This document shows, one piece after another, positions 61,185 to 64,000 of a DNA stretch of 64,000 bases. Origin of the DNA: Macropodus opercularis (lineage: Eukaryota > Chordata > Actinopteri > Anabantiformes > Osphronemidae); NCBI GenBank assembly GCA_030770545.1, contig CM061090.1, positions 9,255,501-9,319,500 on the forward strand, written 5' to 3'. A program made the position numbers and the translations under genes. Under the pieces are notes generated by a model. That model saw only the letters and a list, made by a program, of their open reading frames with translations, was not told the origin of the DNA and made no database searches. The number at the start of each line of letters is the position of its first letter. The first letter of the stretch is position 1.

Positions 61185-61340
61185 ATGGGGGGAAAGAGAA
61201 AAGGGGGGAGTGATGGAGAAGGGGTGGGTGACTCATTCACTCTCCTTCCTTTCTGCAGTTGGCAGAAAAAGTACTGGAGCATCAGAGTTGAGGGGCATCT
61301 TGGTGGGGATGGTGGCGGTTTGAGTCTGGGGGGGGGGGCT
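61185..61340 (+). other. G-run cluster including an 11-G run
   Basis: G runs at 61187-61192, 61203-61208, 61221-61224 and 61226-61228, then an 11-G run at 61328-61338: a possible G-quadruplex region with long loops. A strong acceptor (ctctccttcctttctgcag) ends at 61259 between them, but no exon could be supported. Confidence 0.45.
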
Positions 61341-62880
61341 GGCTTGTTATTTGGCTTGTTTGCAGCGTTTGGAATAGCGGTTGTTGTACCTCTTTCTCAC
61401 ACTCTGTTTACTCTCTTTGGCTGGAGCAGATGTAAACACGAACGGTTGGTTACAGCTATTTACCAGAAAGGATCCTTGGCCGTGTCTTCTTTGTATTTAT
61501 GAGGACCAACATGTTGGATCTGCTGTTGGCTAATGGTCAAAATCCTCCACTGGTGGGTGCGTTTCAGACTGATATACCTAATGGGAGGATATTAGACGTT
61601 TTATTCATATCACAGGTGCTCAATTTTGTCACCCGCCTCTAATGTGATGATTTCTCTCTGACTATAACTGTTTATGAGCAAACGTAAAACCTGAAATAAC
61701 TATGTTCACCAGGACTTTATTCCCTAAACACAGCAGTGTTAACTCTACTGGAATTTCATTAGTAGCAATTTCAGTGTAAAGATTTACAATAGCAATAAAC
61801 ACATAAAAAAGCCCAGGAGGCCACTGGGACATGGGCACGAGCTTAATGGAAAACTGAAGGTATTGAATAAGGGCTTGTCGATGCTCGCATTCGAGCCTCA
61901 CCTGTTACCTGCGTTGCATCATTTTTAATGAGTTGTGAATAAAATACAGTTATACAGTAGTAGCAACTTATTTTTAGTGCTGGGCTTTTACTCTGTAATG
62001 TTTTAGAGGCCTTTCAATCGTGACAGGTGAAATGCTTTGAAGAATTACTAAACACTAACTATTATATAGTGTATCAAAGGAAAAATAGACGTTATTGAAC
62101 ATTTGTGATATTTGTTCTGCATTAGAAAACCTATTACCAACCAAGGTTTAATAATGTAAAGACAAAAATAGCCAAACTCTGTTGACAGTGTAAAATCCAA
62201 AACCTGTTCATCTTGAACCCAGGTCAAGTGTTTGCATGGAGTTTTTCCTCTGTGTCCTTTGCCTAGAGTCAAACAACTGAAGTCTGCTGTGGCCTCAGCT
62301 CAACTCAGCTCGTTAGACTCTGTGTCAGCCTCGTCACACGGCGTCTTCCCACCTCCTTCAACAGATGTAGTCCTGACATACAGTCGTGCAGATGTTGTCC
62401 TAGGTTAAAGTGCTAACATCAAAAGGCCCAGAACATCTAATCAAACTATTTGTACCTTCAAGAACCCACTGATGTGGCTCTACTCAACGCTCCAAACTAC
62501 CAGGTATGTTACATAAGTGTCCAACTGTGCTTCAGATCCATCTTCAAAGTATGATATACACACTGGTAACATTTCAAACAGGAGCAAAAGGGAAAAGTAA
62601 AGCAGCATCTTGGTAATATTGCACTTCATGTTGTGTCACTTCAGTCGGTTTGATCTGTCCCAACATCCGGAGGAGGCTTCTTCTCTAGCTACGCGTCCCT
62701 GCAGTGTCCCTTCAGGGACAGATAGGGAGTCTGTGGTTATTTGAAAGTGATGCATTAACCTTTCCAGAGCTGCCACTCTCACAAGATGATTGATACCTTT
62801 AATATATCAAAAACACAGTGAAGTGTTACTGAAAAGAGAATATATTCAATTTAATATCTTTTAAAACACCTGGCTCTGGA
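61341..62880. other. No gene seen; isolated donor at 62504
   Basis: A strong donor CCAG|GTATGT at 62503/62504 follows an open stretch QEPTDVALLNAPNYQ, but no good acceptor precedes it. Otherwise AT-rich DNA. Confidence 0.4.
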
Positions 62881-64000
62881 TCACAGCGGTTGTCCAAGGA
62901 CTGCAAGTTCCCAAATCATGGAATGAGCCAGAGAGCTGTGAGGAGAGAAAGAGAGACACTCACATTCGGAATAAAATTTGACTCCTACCACCTGAAAGAA
63001 CTAATGGGAGGCTGCCACAGCACAAGTGGTGTGAAATCCTTCTTGATAGAGTGAAAAGTGTCTTTAGGGATCCAAAAGCTCGCCTTCTTGTGCATCTCAA
63101 AGGGTGTGGTGCTAACCAGGATGACTTTGGCATGATCACATTTAGACTTGACTGAGTGAAAATTAAATCAGATTTTCTTTGAACAGGAATTGCTTTGAAC
63201 TCTGCCCGGGCATCATTTAGAGAAAGGTCTCATGGCACAATTTGATCGTGGAAATGCGTGCAGGTAGAAATCCGCCTCCCTGTGGTTCGTCCAAAACTTT
63301 GAACTGCACATGAAAAACTTCCCGGCTCTTCATGCAACCTCTCATCTTGTTATGCACACACTTCCTTGCGGCAATGATGATGCATTAAAGTCTTGAAATA
63401 GGTGTGACATGCACCCATTGGTGTGATGAAAACCATTCTGTATCTTGCATGTTGCACTTTTGTGTTGCAAAACAGAACAAGCTGTTCATTCTTAATTGGT
63501 TTGGCTTTACAGTACATAAAGTTCTAGCACAGCCTTACAACATTCAGGAGAAAATAAATGCATCAGATACAGAAGGTGATTCTGATGAACAAACTCTGTC
63601 TTTGCTTCCTCCCCTACAGGAAGGTCAGAAACGAAGATCTGCTACAGAACAGTGAACCCAGCTGGTAGAAATTCACATGCAGAATAACAAAGACTGCTCT
63701 TCGAAGGCTATCTGCATATTTTTTGCGCTTCAGTTGCTCAAACTATAAGCGGAGAGTCTTCATCTCAGTCTAAGAAACGCATGCAAATCAAGTTGTGGCA
63801 CAAACAAGCCCTAGAAGACAAGCTCTGCTCGTCCAAAAAGCCCCCTTCATCACCAATCGCAAATTGTGTGCTTCAGCCATTAAGACTAATCCAGCAAGTC
63901 TGGCACCCGCACGCCCGAAAGCTCCAACGCCACCACAGCCTTTTCTGATTAGATTGGAGAATCTAAGATGGAGGAGCACTCCCAATGCTTCTAATGCGGT
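62881..64000. other. Unassigned, partly coding-like stretch at the window edge
   Basis: Several non-repetitive open pieces occur without a continuous frame: plus 62879-63055 (58 codons to a TGA, including FPNHGMSQRAVRRERETLTF), plus 63404-63655 (ending QEGQKRRSATEQ), and an opposite-strand pair at about 63780-64000, where both strands stay open for over 65 codons to the window end. This pattern suits an old, unrecognised transposable element or a decayed gene. I cannot assign a family. Confidence 0.3.

Noticed and set aside
62213..62262. Possible repeat tail (TTTGCATGGAGTTTTTCC)
   Set aside because: Resembles part of a fish repeat, but the match is too short and broken.
1..64000. tRNA, rRNA or known microRNA genes
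   Set aside because: Looked for by eye; no intact A/B box pair with cloverleaf, no rRNA-like blocks and no familiar microRNA seed hairpins.

Overview
The window looks like vertebrate, most probably teleost fish (spiny-rayed type), nuclear DNA. It has no long open frames with recognisable domains, spliceosomal-type signals, very dense (CA)n/(GT)n microsatellites, decayed Tc1/mariner DNA transposons, a LINE 3' end with the C-terminal reverse-transcriptase signature common in fish, and a fish-type dispersed repeat tail. Species and chromosomal locus cannot be read from it. Nearly all of it is intergenic or intronic; long open stretches in the sequence are mostly microsatellite or low-complexity artefacts.

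Layout: 0.4-0.8 kb holds the N-terminal part of a dead Tc1 transposase. 2.4-3.2 kb holds a pyrimidine-rich tract and a CpG/CRE-like patch. 7.4-8.4 kb is the most gene-like place: two phase-compatible coding exons with good splice sites (predicted 87-residue protein), followed by a compact cluster of housekeeping-promoter motifs (TCTCGCGA, a ZNF143-type site, ETS, E2F) and a double AATAAA. 12.0-12.4 kb holds a LINE 3' end followed by a Tc1-type terminal sequence. 22.7-23.1 kb holds a second, unrelated Tc1 transposase relic on the minus strand. 26.4 and 36.4 kb carry CTCF-like cores. 35.0 kb has a 50-nt candidate exon and 35.5 kb a tRNA-like (SINE) head on the minus strand. 42.4 kb is a dispersed repeat tail, 45.36 kb a 56-bp foldback relic of a DNA transposon, 46.6-46.95 kb a GC-box/CCAAT/TATA promoter candidate, 48.3-50.8 kb a microsatellite cluster, 51.5 kb an AT-rich block, 56.7 kb a (GT)32 and 60.3 kb a run of 36 C.

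No operon-like cooperation exists here. The testable unit is the 7.4-8.4 kb island, and secondarily the 46.6-46.95 kb promoter candidate. I found no CRISPR, rRNA, tRNA gene, virus or toxin gene. I did not find a convincing new biological system; the unreported small gene is the best candidate for something undescribed. All homology statements are from recognising family patterns by eye, not from searches.
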